Assembly: GCA_001595885.1 (NCBI GenBank) | Contig: LSSH01000105.1 | Coordinates: forward strand, 1-9,682 | Length of the DNA: 9,682 nt | Source: Candidatus Proteinoplasmatales archaeon SG8-5 | GTDB lineage: Archaea; Thermoplasmatota; Thermoplasmata; SG8-5 | Reading direction: 5' to 3' | Shown: piece after piece, positions 1 through 6,337 of the stretch | How the letters are laid out: each line of letters begins with the position of its first letter | How positions within the stretch are numbered: the first letter of the stretch is position 1 | The notes under the pieces: generated by a model | Told to the model about the DNA's origin: nothing | Database searches by the model: none | Seen by the model: only the letters and a program-made list of their open reading frames with translations | Translations under genes and position numbers: made by a program

Positions 1-391
1 CAGGGTCGTTCATGAAGTGCACCTCGTCTAAAATGAGAATACCGACGTCGGATATGCTGGCTATGTCGGTAAGGGCCATATTACGATACACCTCGGTGGT
101 CATGACCAGTATCTGCGCTCCGGGATTTATCGAGACATCGCCGGTCAGTATTCCCACTCTGTCTTCGCCGAACTGTTCGACGAAATCCTTGTATTTTTGG
201 TTGGAAAGGGCCTTGATGGGGGAGGTGTAAACAGACCGCTGGCCATGCGCGGTGTAGAAGTCAATGGCATACTCTGCTATCAGCGTCTTACCGGTTCCGG
301 TGGGTGCAGAAACCACTACTGAATCGTCGTTGGTTATGTAATCGCAGGCCAGCACCTGAAAGCGGTCCAGAGTAAGTCCTTGAAACTCCAT
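1..391 (-). CDS. Ski2/Mtr4/HelY-like superfamily 2 helicase, N-terminal fragment
   Basis: Partial gene: the first 130 codons are present and the rest runs off the left edge. Visible motifs are a Q-motif-like FQ at residues 11-12, Walker A APTGTGKT (29-36), motif Ia TSPIKALSNQKY in the middle of the fragment, a TGD element, and motif II DEVHFMND (122-129). In SF2 helicases the TSPIKALSNQK and DEVHxM combination is typical of the Ski2/Mtr4/HelY group (COG4581-like), ATP-dependent 3'-5' helicases that usually act on RNA. Hel308-type DNA helicases are the main alternative, and the missing C-terminal part would decide. The ATG at 391 was chosen because an in-frame stop lies at 416-418 and no other good start intervenes. 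There is no Shine-Dalgarno, but TTTAAA (415-420) sits 24-29 nt upstream, which suggests a leaderless transcript. The gene is divergent from the serpin. Confidence 0.85.
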   Translation of the reverse strand, partial: MEFQGLTLDRFQVLACDYITNDDSVVVSAPTGTGKTLIAEYAIDFYTAHGQRSVYTSPIKALSNQKYKDFVEQFGEDRVGILTGDVSINPGAQILVMTTEVYRNMALTDIASISDVGILILDEVHFMNDP

Positions 392-414
392 GGGCAGAGG
401 TAAGGGAACTATTG

Positions 415-420
415 TTTAAA
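415..420 (-). promoter_or_regulatory. TATA-like box for the helicase gene
   Basis: TTTAAA lies 24-29 nt before the helicase ATG at 391, about the TATA-to-start distance expected in archaea. With no ribosome binding site before the ATG, transcription probably begins at the start codon. This is an inference from spacing alone. Confidence 0.4.
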
Positions 421-478
421 GGGATGAGGGCACCAGCGAGATACAGAGACTGGTCATCGCGCGGGTTGTGCCGGGGGT

Positions 479-495
479 ATAATTCCGACAATTAT
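479..495. repeat. Inverted repeat, possible operator between helicase and serpin genes
   Basis: ATAATT-CCGAC-AATTAT is a perfect 6-bp inverted repeat with a 5-bp spacer in the 185-bp divergent region. The string TATAATTCCG at its left edge (478-487) recurs at 528-537 next to the likely serpin TATA box. It could be a transcription-factor site, or a chance result of AT-rich sequence. Confidence 0.25.
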
Positions 496-520
496 GGAAC
501 ACTTGGACGAACCTGTCAAT

Positions 521-536
521 GATTTTATATAATTCC
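521..536 (+). promoter_or_regulatory. TATA-box region for the serpin gene
   Basis: The AT-rich stretch GATTTTATATAATTCC lies about 45 nt upstream of the serpin ATG, leaving room for a short leader that carries the GAGG ribosome binding site at 563-566. A second candidate, TTTATATT (548-555), lies about 25 nt from the ATG and would give a leaderless mRNA. The two cannot be separated by eye. Confidence 0.4.
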
Positions 537-576
537 GCCTGCTTTTGTTTATATTGCAAGCTGAGGAAGTGGTTAG

Positions 577-1821
577 ATGAAAAGGGCAATATTGAGCATA
601 ATCATAGCAATCATATTGGTCGCCGTGGTCGTCGGGGTGGCGGTCGTCAAGGACCAGCAGGATAGCGACCCGTCAGACTTCGAGCCGGTGACCAGCGTGA
701 CCGAGCTGGTCGAATCCAGCAACGAGTTCTCCTTCGAGATGTATCGAGAACTAATAGACGGCGACGAGAACGTCTTCTTCTCTCCATACAGCATCACGAC
801 GGCCCTGGGCATGGCGTACGAGGGCGCCAGGGGGCAGACGGCCGAGGAGATGGCCGCCGTCCTCGGCCTGCCGACCGACAACCAGACCAGGTGGGACCTG
901 ATGTATTCATATCAAGGGTATTTCAACCTGGACAGCGGCTCCTACGACCTGTCGACAGCGAACGCCTACTGGCTAAGGCAGGGAGCTGACATGTTGGAGG
1001 CGTACGGGGCGGCCATCGAATCCTATTATCTGGCCCATGGGGAGGAACTGGACTTCGTCGGTGACCCGGAGGGCTCCAGAAAGACCATAAACACATGGGT
1101 GGAGGAGCAGACGAACGGCAGTATAGAGGACCTGATACCCCAGGGCGCCATCGATCCGCTGACCTATCTTGTGCTGACGAACGCCATCTACTTCAAGTCG
1201 GATTGGAAATACCAGTTCGACCCTGAGGCCACCTACGAAACGGTCTTCCACAAGTCAGACGGGGGGGACGTCACGGTCGACATGATGATGATGGACGACG
1301 AGGACATCGAGTTCAACTACACCGAGAACGATGACTGCCAGATGCTCAAGCTGCCCTACAAGGACGACGAGCTGGCCATGTACGTGCTGCTGCCCAAGGA
1401 GAACGACATCACGGCCTTCGAATCCGTTCTTGACAACGATTACCTGGACGGCCTGAAGGACGACCTGGGCCCCGAGTACGTAAGGATATTCCTTCCCAAG
1501 TTCAAGTTCGAGCAGAAGTATGGCCTGAACGACATCCTGGCAGGCATGGGCATGCCGACTGCTTTCACGGAGAATGCCGACTTCTCCGGCATAACGGGAT
1601 CCGTCCCGCTCGCGATCACCGATGTCATACACCAATCCTTCGTGGAGGTGAACGAGGAGGGCACGGAGGCCGCGGCCGCCACCGCGGTCATCATAGGCGA
1701 GTTATCCATCTCGCCGCAGCCGCCGGTGTTCAACGCCGACCATCCCTTCATCTTCTTGATCGAGCACGAAGCAACGGGCCAGATACTGTTCATGGGCAAG
1801 GTGGAGAACCCTGCAAGTTGA
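577..1821 (+). CDS. Serpin-family serine protease inhibitor, membrane-anchored
   Basis: A 414-residue protein. Residues 4-24 form one hydrophobic segment after a basic start, and no lipobox cysteine follows, so it is probably a signal anchor or signal peptide placing the inhibitor outside the cytoplasmic membrane. The rest reads as a full-length serpin: FSPYSITTALGMAYEGARG (helix B region), NAIYFKSDW, VDMMMM, LPYKDDELAMYVLLP, PKFKFEQKYGL, and the C-terminal HPFIFLIEH and GQILFMGKVENP. The reactive-centre hinge EEGTEAAAAT (360-369) has the small-residue composition of inhibitory serpins. Counting from hinge Glu as in alpha-1-antitrypsin puts the scissile bond at Leu376-Ser377, suggesting a chymotrypsin-, elastase- or subtilisin-like target. 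The ATG at 577 follows a GAGG at 563-566 with 10 nt spacing. The gene is monocistronic, and no protease gene lies beside it. Serpins are sparse in archaea, so acquisition by transfer is possible. Confidence 0.93.
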   Translation: MKRAILSIIIAIILVAVVVGVAVVKDQQDSDPSDFEPVTSVTELVESSNEFSFEMYRELIDGDENVFFSPYSITTALGMAYEGARGQTAEEMAAVLGLPTDNQTRWDLMYSYQGYFNLDSGSYDLSTANAYWLRQGADMLEAYGAAIESYYLAHGEELDFVGDPEGSRKTINTWVEEQTNGSIEDLIPQGAIDPLTYLVLTNAIYFKSDWKYQFDPEATYETVFHKSDGGDVTVDMMMMDDEDIEFNYTENDDCQMLKLPYKDDELAMYVLLPKENDITAFESVLDNDYLDGLKDDLGPEYVRIFLPKFKFEQKYGLNDILAGMGMPTAFTENADFSGITGSVPLAITDVIHQSFVEVNEEGTEAAAATAVIIGELSISPQPPVFNADHPFIFLIEHEATGQILFMGKVENPAS

Positions 1822-1836
1822 TCAATTATTGATCAA
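1818..1836. repeat. Perfect 19-bp palindrome over the serpin stop codon
   Basis: TTGATCAATTATTGATCAA has 9-bp arms around a single central T, and each arm contains the self-complementary octamer TTGATCAA. It overlaps the TGA stop (1819-1821) and lies in the tail-to-tail gap with the zinc-ribbon gene. It might form a hairpin at the mRNA 3' end or bind a dimeric regulator. No T-run follows, so it is not a classical terminator. Confidence 0.5.
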
Positions 1837-2013
1837 CCAAGCGCACCGGGCAGACAGGGGATGTCGATGAAGCTTGTTCAGAGGTATGCACCCGCCTTCG
1901 GTTGATATAATGGCCGTCGCATGGGCGCGGTCGAGGATTTATCTAGCAAATACGAGAGGCGGCTCGTCGAAGATGAGTCGAGATGGTTAGGGGACGGGCC
2001 AGGTGCAATGATT

Positions 2014-2328
2014 TTAATGCCGCTTTTCCCCGCAGCCCCAGCAATACGTGTCGGTCTCGTAGATCTTCCTGCCGCAGACCGGGCAGGGCAAGGACTTGGG
2101 CGTGACGCGCTTAGATATGTCGTCCACTGCCTTCTTGGCCTCGTCCGCGAGTTTCCGTGCGGTCTCGGAGGCCTTCTCACCGAAGTCCTTGGCAAAACGC
2201 CGCGTGTCCTCGGCGAACTTGTCCACGCTGGCCTCGAAGCGGTTGCCCATGGTCAGGTAGCCGCCGCAGTCGTTGCAGTACTTGGCCCCCTCCGCATTCG
2301 ACTTCCCGCAGTTATAACAGTAAACCAT
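2014..2328 (-). CDS. Small double zinc-ribbon protein with central charged helix
   Basis: A 104-residue protein with two CxxC...CxxC zinc ribbons: C4/C7 with C18/C21 at the N-terminus, and C82/C85 with C96/C99 at the C-terminus. Between them (about 30-74) lies a Lys/Glu/Ala-rich stretch predicted to form a long amphipathic helix or coiled coil. The layout suggests a soluble adaptor or nucleic-acid-binding protein, but I do not recognise a named family and infer no function. The ATG at 2328 is supported by GGTGA ending 4 nt upstream (2333-2337), the same spacing as for herA in this window. The gene is divergent from metG across a shared AT-rich promoter and convergent with the serpin. The 192 bp between it and the serpin hold only the palindrome at 1818-1836; nothing else was recognised there. 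Confidence 0.85.
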   Translation of the reverse strand: MVYCYNCGKSNAEGAKYCNDCGGYLTMGNRFEASVDKFAEDTRRFAKDFGEKASETARKLADEAKKAVDDISKRVTPKSLPCPVCGRKIYETDTYCWGCGEKRH

Positions 2329-2352
2329 CTTCTCACCGATGTGCTGAATGTG

Positions 2353-2372
2353 TTAAGTATTTATAATATATT
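2353..2372. promoter_or_regulatory. Shared divergent TATA region, zinc-ribbon gene and metG
   Basis: A 20-bp AT-only core, apart from one G, contains TATTTATAATATA. Read rightward it lies about 45 nt before the metG ATG; read leftward it lies about 30 nt before the zinc-ribbon ATG. Both genes have ribosome binding sites, so short leaders are expected. With under 80 bp between the two start codons, the promoters must overlap. Confidence 0.55.
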
Positions 2373-2407
2373 TGTTAGTCATGCCCCTAAGCACGAGAGA
2401 GGATGAA

Positions 2408-4561
2408 ATGGCCAAGATATTCATCGGTGTTGCCTGGCCCTATGCGAACGGGCCCATTCATGTCGGCGGCGTAGCCGGTTGCTACCTGCCCCCCGACATA
2501 TTCGCGAGATATCATCGGATGAAAGGCAACGAGGTGCTGATGGTCAGCGGTTCAGACATGCACGGGACACCGGTCACGGTCCGCGCCGAGGAGGAGGGCG
2601 TGAGTCCCGAAGAGCTCGCACAGAGGTTCCACGAGGAGAACACCGCGGCGTTGGACAAGCTCGGTCTGATGCCCAGCTTCAGCCTCTGGCTCAGCACGGA
2701 GGACGAGGCGCACAAGGAGACGGCAAAGGCAATGTTCCTGCGGTTGTACGAGCGCGCGTTCCTGTACGAGAAGGAGCAGGAGCTGCCATTCTGCCCGACG
2801 TGCCAGCGCACGCTTCCCGACCGATATGTCGAGGGCACGTGCCCGTTGTGCGACTACGAGGACGCGCGGGGAGACCAGTGCGACGAGTGCGGCAAGCTCC
2901 TCGACCCAGACCAGCTGGTGAAACCCCGGTGCAAGACGTGCGATTCCGCACCCGAATTCGTCACTAGGTCGCACTTCTTCTTTAAACTCAGCGACCTGGA
3001 GGAGGACCTCAAGGCGTGGATGGCAAACAAGGATCACTGGAAGCCGCACGTGCTCAACTTCTCGAAGAACTACCTGGAGATGGGGCTCAAGGACCGCCCC
3101 GTCACAAGGGACACCAAGTGGGGCATCGAGGTGCCCATCGAGGGGCACGAGAACAAGCGCATATACGTGTGGTTCGAGGCGTTCATGGGCTATTACTCGA
3201 TGGCTGTCGAGTGGGCGAGGCGGTCTGGGAATCCCGATGCCTGGAAGGACTACTGGCAGAACCCGGATTGCCGTCATTATTACTTCCTTGGGAAGGACAA
3301 CATACCGTTCCATACCATATTCTGGCCGGCAGTGCTCATGGCTCACGGCGACCTTCAGCTTCCTTACGATGTCCCGGCGAACGCGTTCATGAGGTTCGAG
3401 GGGGCGCAGTTCTCGAAGTCGAGGGGCATATCGCTGGCGCTCAAGGACATACTGGAGCGGTTCGATGCCGACGCACTCAGGTATTACATCACCAATGTCA
3501 TGCCCGAGAACCGCGACGCCGACTTCTCCTGGGACGAGCTGATAGCCAAGAACAACAACGAGCTCGTGGCCACGTACGGCAACTTCGTGCACCGCACCCT
3601 ATCGTTCACTCACAAGAACTTCGGGGTGATACCTCCGTCCATACCCCCTGATAATCCTGATAGGGAGGCTGTTGAGGAGATTAAACGCTGCTCTCACGAT
3701 GTGGCTGCATTGCTAGAAAAATGCGAGTTCAAGCGCGGTATCAAGCGCGCGATGGAACTGGCGCGCTTCGGCAACCAATACCTGGATGCGCAGGCCCCAT
3801 GGAACCAGATAAAGGAGGACAGGGACAAGTGCGGTAAAACGCTGTACACCGCCATCCACATCAGCCGCGCCCTGGCCGTCATCATGGCTCCGTATTTACC
3901 GTTCTCCTCCCAAAGGCTGTGGGAGAGCCTGGGCGAGGAGGGCGACATTGCCGAGGTTTCATGGGACGAGGCGCTGGCGGCCCCCGAGGCCGGGCGGACG
4001 CTGGCAGAGCCGAAGCCATTATTCGAAAAACTGGAGGAGATGAAGATGGAAGACCGAGTGGAGAAGGAATGGCCCGCCGACATGGGCCGCCTGGACCTGA
4101 GGATAGGCGAGATCGAGAGCGTTGAGGACCACCCGGATGCCGATAAGCTCATTGTCATGCACGTGAACATCGGCAAGGGGACAAGGCAGCTGGTGGCCGG
4201 GTTGAAACAGTATTATTCCAAAGAGGACCTCGCAGGCAAGAAGATCGTTGTCCTGTGCAACCTGCAGCCGGCGAGGCTGAGGGGGGTGGAATCACAGGGC
4301 ATGCTGCTGGCCGCGGTGAAGGACGAGGACGTTTCCATCCTGGTCCCGGAGGGCGATGCCGCTCCCGGTGATGAGATCAGGGGCACGTTCGGCCACGGCG
4401 GGCTTCTCAGCTTCCCTGATTTCAAGAAGATGAAGCTAGAGATCGCCGCCGACGGATACGCCGAGTTCGTCGGAAAGGACGGCGGCAGGTTCCAGCTCCA
4501 CACCTTGACAGCCAAGGTCAGGCCGGACAAGGCAATGCCGCCCGGAGCAAAGATCGAATGA
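2408..4561 (+). CDS. metG: Methionyl-tRNA synthetase with C-terminal tRNA-binding domain
   Basis: A class I aminoacyl-tRNA synthetase of 717 residues that charges tRNA-Met with methionine. The N-terminal catalytic core begins PYANGPIHVGG (11-21). It contains GSDMHGTP, four CxxC knuckles (C129/C132, C145/C148, C158/C161, C175/C178) expected to bind two zincs, VWFEAFMGYYS, and the KMSKS-loop equivalent QFSKS (334-338). An anticodon-binding helical domain follows (about 380-520). A fused EMAP II/Trbp111-like tRNA-binding domain (about 560-665) includes DLRIGEIESVEDHPDADKL. The fourth HIGH position is Gly21 rather than His, which is unusual. The ATG at 2408 was preferred to upstream in-frame codons because GAGAGG (2397-2402) sits 5 nt before it and the protein then starts at the conserved N-terminus. 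It overlaps the PHP gene by four bases (ATGA). Confidence 0.97.
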   Translation: MAKIFIGVAWPYANGPIHVGGVAGCYLPPDIFARYHRMKGNEVLMVSGSDMHGTPVTVRAEEEGVSPEELAQRFHEENTAALDKLGLMPSFSLWLSTEDEAHKETAKAMFLRLYERAFLYEKEQELPFCPTCQRTLPDRYVEGTCPLCDYEDARGDQCDECGKLLDPDQLVKPRCKTCDSAPEFVTRSHFFFKLSDLEEDLKAWMANKDHWKPHVLNFSKNYLEMGLKDRPVTRDTKWGIEVPIEGHENKRIYVWFEAFMGYYSMAVEWARRSGNPDAWKDYWQNPDCRHYYFLGKDNIPFHTIFWPAVLMAHGDLQLPYDVPANAFMRFEGAQFSKSRGISLALKDILERFDADALRYYITNVMPENRDADFSWDELIAKNNNELVATYGNFVHRTLSFTHKNFGVIPPSIPPDNPDREAVEEIKRCSHDVAALLEKCEFKRGIKRAMELARFGNQYLDAQAPWNQIKEDRDKCGKTLYTAIHISRALAVIMAPYLPFSSQRLWESLGEEGDIAEVSWDEALAAPEAGRTLAEPKPLFEKLEEMKMEDRVEKEWPADMGRLDLRIGEIESVEDHPDADKLIVMHVNIGKGTRQLVAGLKQYYSKEDLAGKKIVVLCNLQPARLRGVESQGMLLAAVKDEDVSILVPEGDAAPGDEIRGTFGHGGLLSFPDFKKMKLEIAADGYAEFVGKDGGRFQLHTLTAKVRPDKAMPPGAKIE

Positions 4562-5220
4562 GGCTGGACCTCCACGTCCATTCCACACGTTCCCCTGATG
4601 GCACGGTAAGCCCCAGGGACATACTGAAGATTGCCAAGAAGCGGAAGCTGGGCGGGGTCGCCATCACCGACCACAACAGCCTGAAGGGCTCCTTCGAGGC
4701 CCGGTCGATGGCCAAGGAGTTCGGCCTGGTCGTCGTGAGGGGTCTGGAGATATCCAGCGACATCGGGCACGTGCTGGCCTACGGCATAGACGAGGAGATA
4801 CCCAGGGACCTGAGCGTCGGGGAGACAGTTGCCAGGGTCAGGAAGGCGGGTGGTTTTGCCTCGATAGCCCACCCGTACCGGTGGTGGTCCGGGGTCGGGG
4901 AGAAGGCGGCCGTTCGTTCAAGACCGGACGCCCTGGAGGTAATGAACGCCGGCTCCACGAAATTGCACAACAACATGGCCAGGAAGTTGTGCAAGAGGAT
5001 GAAGGTCCGCAGGACCGCGGGTTCTGACGCACACGTCCCGGAGGGAGTTGGCCGGGCTTATATCACGATCGAAAACGTGGGTTCGGAGGAAGCCGTTCTG
5101 GAGGAGATACGGAGGGGCAGGGTGAAGACCTCCGGGAAGAGCCGCACCGCTCCCGAATCCGTACAATACGGTTATGAGGTCATAACTGCCTGGGCCAAAA
5201 GGGGATTCAAGAGGATGTGA
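4558..5220 (+). CDS. PHP-domain metal-dependent phosphoesterase
   Basis: A 220-residue single PHP domain with a complete metal-binding set: H6/H8 in HVHS, D38/H39 in TDHN, E64 in GLEIS, H71, H105 in AHPYR, E127, and D157/H159 in GSDAH. PHP enzymes are trinuclear metal phosphoesterases. COG0613-type members include RNase AM (5'-3' exonuclease) and nucleotide 3'-phosphatases, but this protein is shorter than bacterial RNase AM, so the substrate is open. The start codon overlaps the metG stop (ATGA) and no strong ribosome binding site precedes it, so translation is probably coupled to metG. A link to tRNA or nucleotide turnover is possible but is inferred from position only. Confidence 0.9.
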   Translation: MRLDLHVHSTRSPDGTVSPRDILKIAKKRKLGGVAITDHNSLKGSFEARSMAKEFGLVVVRGLEISSDIGHVLAYGIDEEIPRDLSVGETVARVRKAGGFASIAHPYRWWSGVGEKAAVRSRPDALEVMNAGSTKLHNNMARKLCKRMKVRRTAGSDAHVPEGVGRAYITIENVGSEEAVLEEIRRGRVKTSGKSRTAPESVQYGYEVITAWAKRGFKRM

Positions 5221-5247
5221 GTTCCCGAAATTTCTAGGGCCAGGCCT

Positions 5248-5271
5248 ATCGTTAAAACTCTCAGAAACGAT
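5248..5271. terminator. Possible hairpin between convergent PHP and Roadblock genes
   Basis: ATCGTT and AACGAT form a 6-bp stem with a 12-nt loop in the 57-bp gap where the two genes end tail to tail. AT-rich sequence follows (5272-5281). It may serve as a bidirectional termination region; the stem is short and the call is weak. Confidence 0.25.
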
Positions 5272-5277
5272 GTTAAT

Positions 5278-5646
5278 TTAAAGTGCGCTTTCGAGCTTCG
5301 ATGTGTTGTCCTTGAGTATCTGGAGCAGTTTCTCGTCAGCCTCGTCAAGGTCCGCCTTGAGCACCAGGACGGCCTTCTGGCTGACAACTCCTATCGCCAC
5401 CTTCGACTGCTCTAGCATAATCGAGACTATGCGCAATCTCTCCTTGAGCTCCGAGGTCGCTGTCTCGGCCGCGCCAAGGAGTATAGCAGACATGGCTACG
5501 AAGGTCTCGGCGTGCGCCCCCTTGGGAACATTACCAGCTATATGCATACCGCTCCTGGACACGAGAACCGCGTCCGAGATGCCTTCGTTCTGCTTTATCT
5601 TGTCAAGTATTTCTTCCAGCGCCACTATGTTTGCCATTCGAAACAC
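5278..5646 (-). CDS. Roadblock/LC7-domain protein
   Basis: A single Roadblock/LC7 domain of about 120 residues. The N-terminal helix (VALEEILDKIKQNEGI) leads into the strand DAVLVSRSGMHIAG, then a Phe/Ala/Met-rich helix with AAETATSEL, and strands RIVSIMLEQ, VAIGVVS and KAVLVLKAD. In bacteria such proteins (MglB-type) regulate Ras-like GTPases; in archaea they are common but mostly uncharacterised. No small GTPase gene lies nearby, so the partner is unknown. The start is uncertain: GTG at 5646 has GGAG (5653-5656) 6 nt upstream, while ATG at 5637 is 15 nt from that site and would remove three residues. I chose the GTG. The gene is divergent from the Cys-rich pair and convergent with the PHP gene. 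Confidence 0.87.
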   Translation of the reverse strand: MFRMANIVALEEILDKIKQNEGISDAVLVSRSGMHIAGNVPKGAHAETFVAMSAILLGAAETATSELKERLRIVSIMLEQSKVAIGVVSQKAVLVLKADLDEADEKLLQILKDNTSKLESAL

Positions 5647-5694
5647 CAAAGGCTCCTGTTCCTCACTTTCTTAGTCGGGATAAACCATCCTATT

Positions 5695-5709
5695 GATAAA
5701 TGTTTTGCA
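5695..5709 (-). promoter_or_regulatory. BRE/TATA promoter for the Roadblock gene
   Basis: Read on the minus strand, TGCAAAACATTTATC has the purine/A-rich BRE followed by a TATA-like element. A start site about 25 nt downstream would leave a leader of about 25 nt holding the GGAG site. It nearly duplicates the promoter of the divergent gene at 5765-5780. Confidence 0.5.
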
Positions 5710-5764
5710 AGAATGAGAACTTCCGTTACTAGGATGTTATATGTCGGACCCCAATTCTTTTTTA

Positions 5765-5780
5765 TGCAAACATTTATATC
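5765..5780 (+). promoter_or_regulatory. BRE/TATA promoter for the Cys-rich gene pair
   Basis: TGCAAACATTTATATC matches an archaeal BRE (GCAAA) followed by TTTATATC. The expected start site is near 5803, giving a leader of about 30 nt before the ATG at 5832. The sequence is almost the same as the opposite-strand promoter at 5695-5709. Confidence 0.55.
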
Positions 5781-5831
5781 TTACTTTGACAATATAGATT
5801 CGCTCGGACGAGCTTGGGATTGGGATGCAGC

Positions 5832-6131
5832 ATGACGTGTAAGTATCATTATCGAGGTGGCCTTTGCGCGAACAGCCAGGTGCAGAGCCCTTTTTGCGCG
5901 GGCGAGGATAATTGCGGGGTTATCATAGGGGCCGCGGGGGCGAAGGAAGAGGCGTGCAAGACCGAACTGGTCGATGCGAAGGACGAGCTCAGCCAGTGGC
6001 TGGGCGTGTACTGCCCCCATTACCAGAGGTTCTTTTGCACGGGGGAGACGGACGGCTGCAAGACCGGCTGCTGCGCCACTCCCGATGATTATCACAGGAG
6101 CCTTGTCGAGACAATGGAGCGGTTGAAATGA
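5832..6131 (+). CDS. Cysteine-rich small protein A (unrecognised family)
   Basis: A 99-residue protein with ten cysteines (3, 12, 22, 28, 42, 61, 69, 76, 80, 81). The N-terminal block CKYHYRGGLC, then x9-C, then x5-C (C3, C12, C22, C28) has the same spacing as two blocks in the next gene. A second set, C61-x7-C69-x6-C76, looks like the last three cysteines of the same module. There is no signal peptide or membrane segment, so the cysteines probably bind metal in the cytoplasm rather than form secreted disulfides; this is inference. I do not recognise the family. The ATG at 5832 was chosen over an upstream in-frame TTG because it begins just before the first module cysteine. The stop overlaps the next start as ATGA, so the pair is translationally coupled. 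Confidence 0.8.
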   Translation: MTCKYHYRGGLCANSQVQSPFCAGEDNCGVIIGAAGAKEEACKTELVDAKDELSQWLGVYCPHYQRFFCTGETDGCKTGCCATPDDYHRSLVETMERLK

Positions 6132-6337
6132 GCGCGGCAAAGTGCAGGCACATTGACGATTCCGGGCTGTGCCACGGCACATATGACGGTTTCGGCTGCA
6201 TCGGCGACAAGTGCAGGGACCCGACGGCTGGGCCTCCGCAGGACCAGTGCACCTATATGCGCGGCGACGGCTACTGTAAGAGGTTCAAGAAGTTCCACTG
6301 CGACAGCGACAGGTGCATAGATTACGTCCCCTGCTAG
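6128..6337 (+). CDS. Cysteine-rich small protein B (two copies of the same Cys module)
   Basis: A 69-residue protein with nine cysteines (6, 15, 24, 29, 41, 50, 58, 63 and the C-terminal 69). It is built from two tandem modules: C6-x8-C15-x8-C24-x4-C29 and C41-x8-C50-x7-C58-x4-C63. Both keep a Gly just before the second Cys (SGLC, DGYC), as does GGLC in the upstream protein. Four cysteines per module suggest a zinc or other metal site. The spacing resembles the start of CCCH fingers (C-x8-C) but not the rest, so I do not assign that family. Its start overlaps the upstream stop. Its TAG stop overlaps the stop of the opposing radical SAM gene within a shared CTAG. Confidence 0.8.
   Translation: MSAAKCRHIDDSGLCHGTYDGFGCIGDKCRDPTAGPPQDQCTYMRGDGYCKRFKKFHCDSDRCIDYVPC

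Noticed and set aside
288..491. A 67-codon minus-strand frame over the helicase start
   Set aside because: It overlaps the helicase N-terminus, including Walker A, in another frame and has no recognisable features.
1921..2406. A 161-codon plus-strand frame over the small zinc-ribbon gene
   Set aside because: It lies antisense to a frame with two intact zinc ribbons, a good ribosome site and a promoter, and crosses the divergent promoter region.
2372..2407. Upstream in-frame start for metG
   Set aside because: It would add 12 residues from promoter DNA. The ATG at 2408 has a ribosome site and begins at the conserved MetRS N-terminus.
2552..3592. A 346-codon open frame antisense to metG
   Set aside because: It is a mirror of the GC-rich metG codon pattern, has no recognisable domain and no ribosome site, and metG itself is certain.
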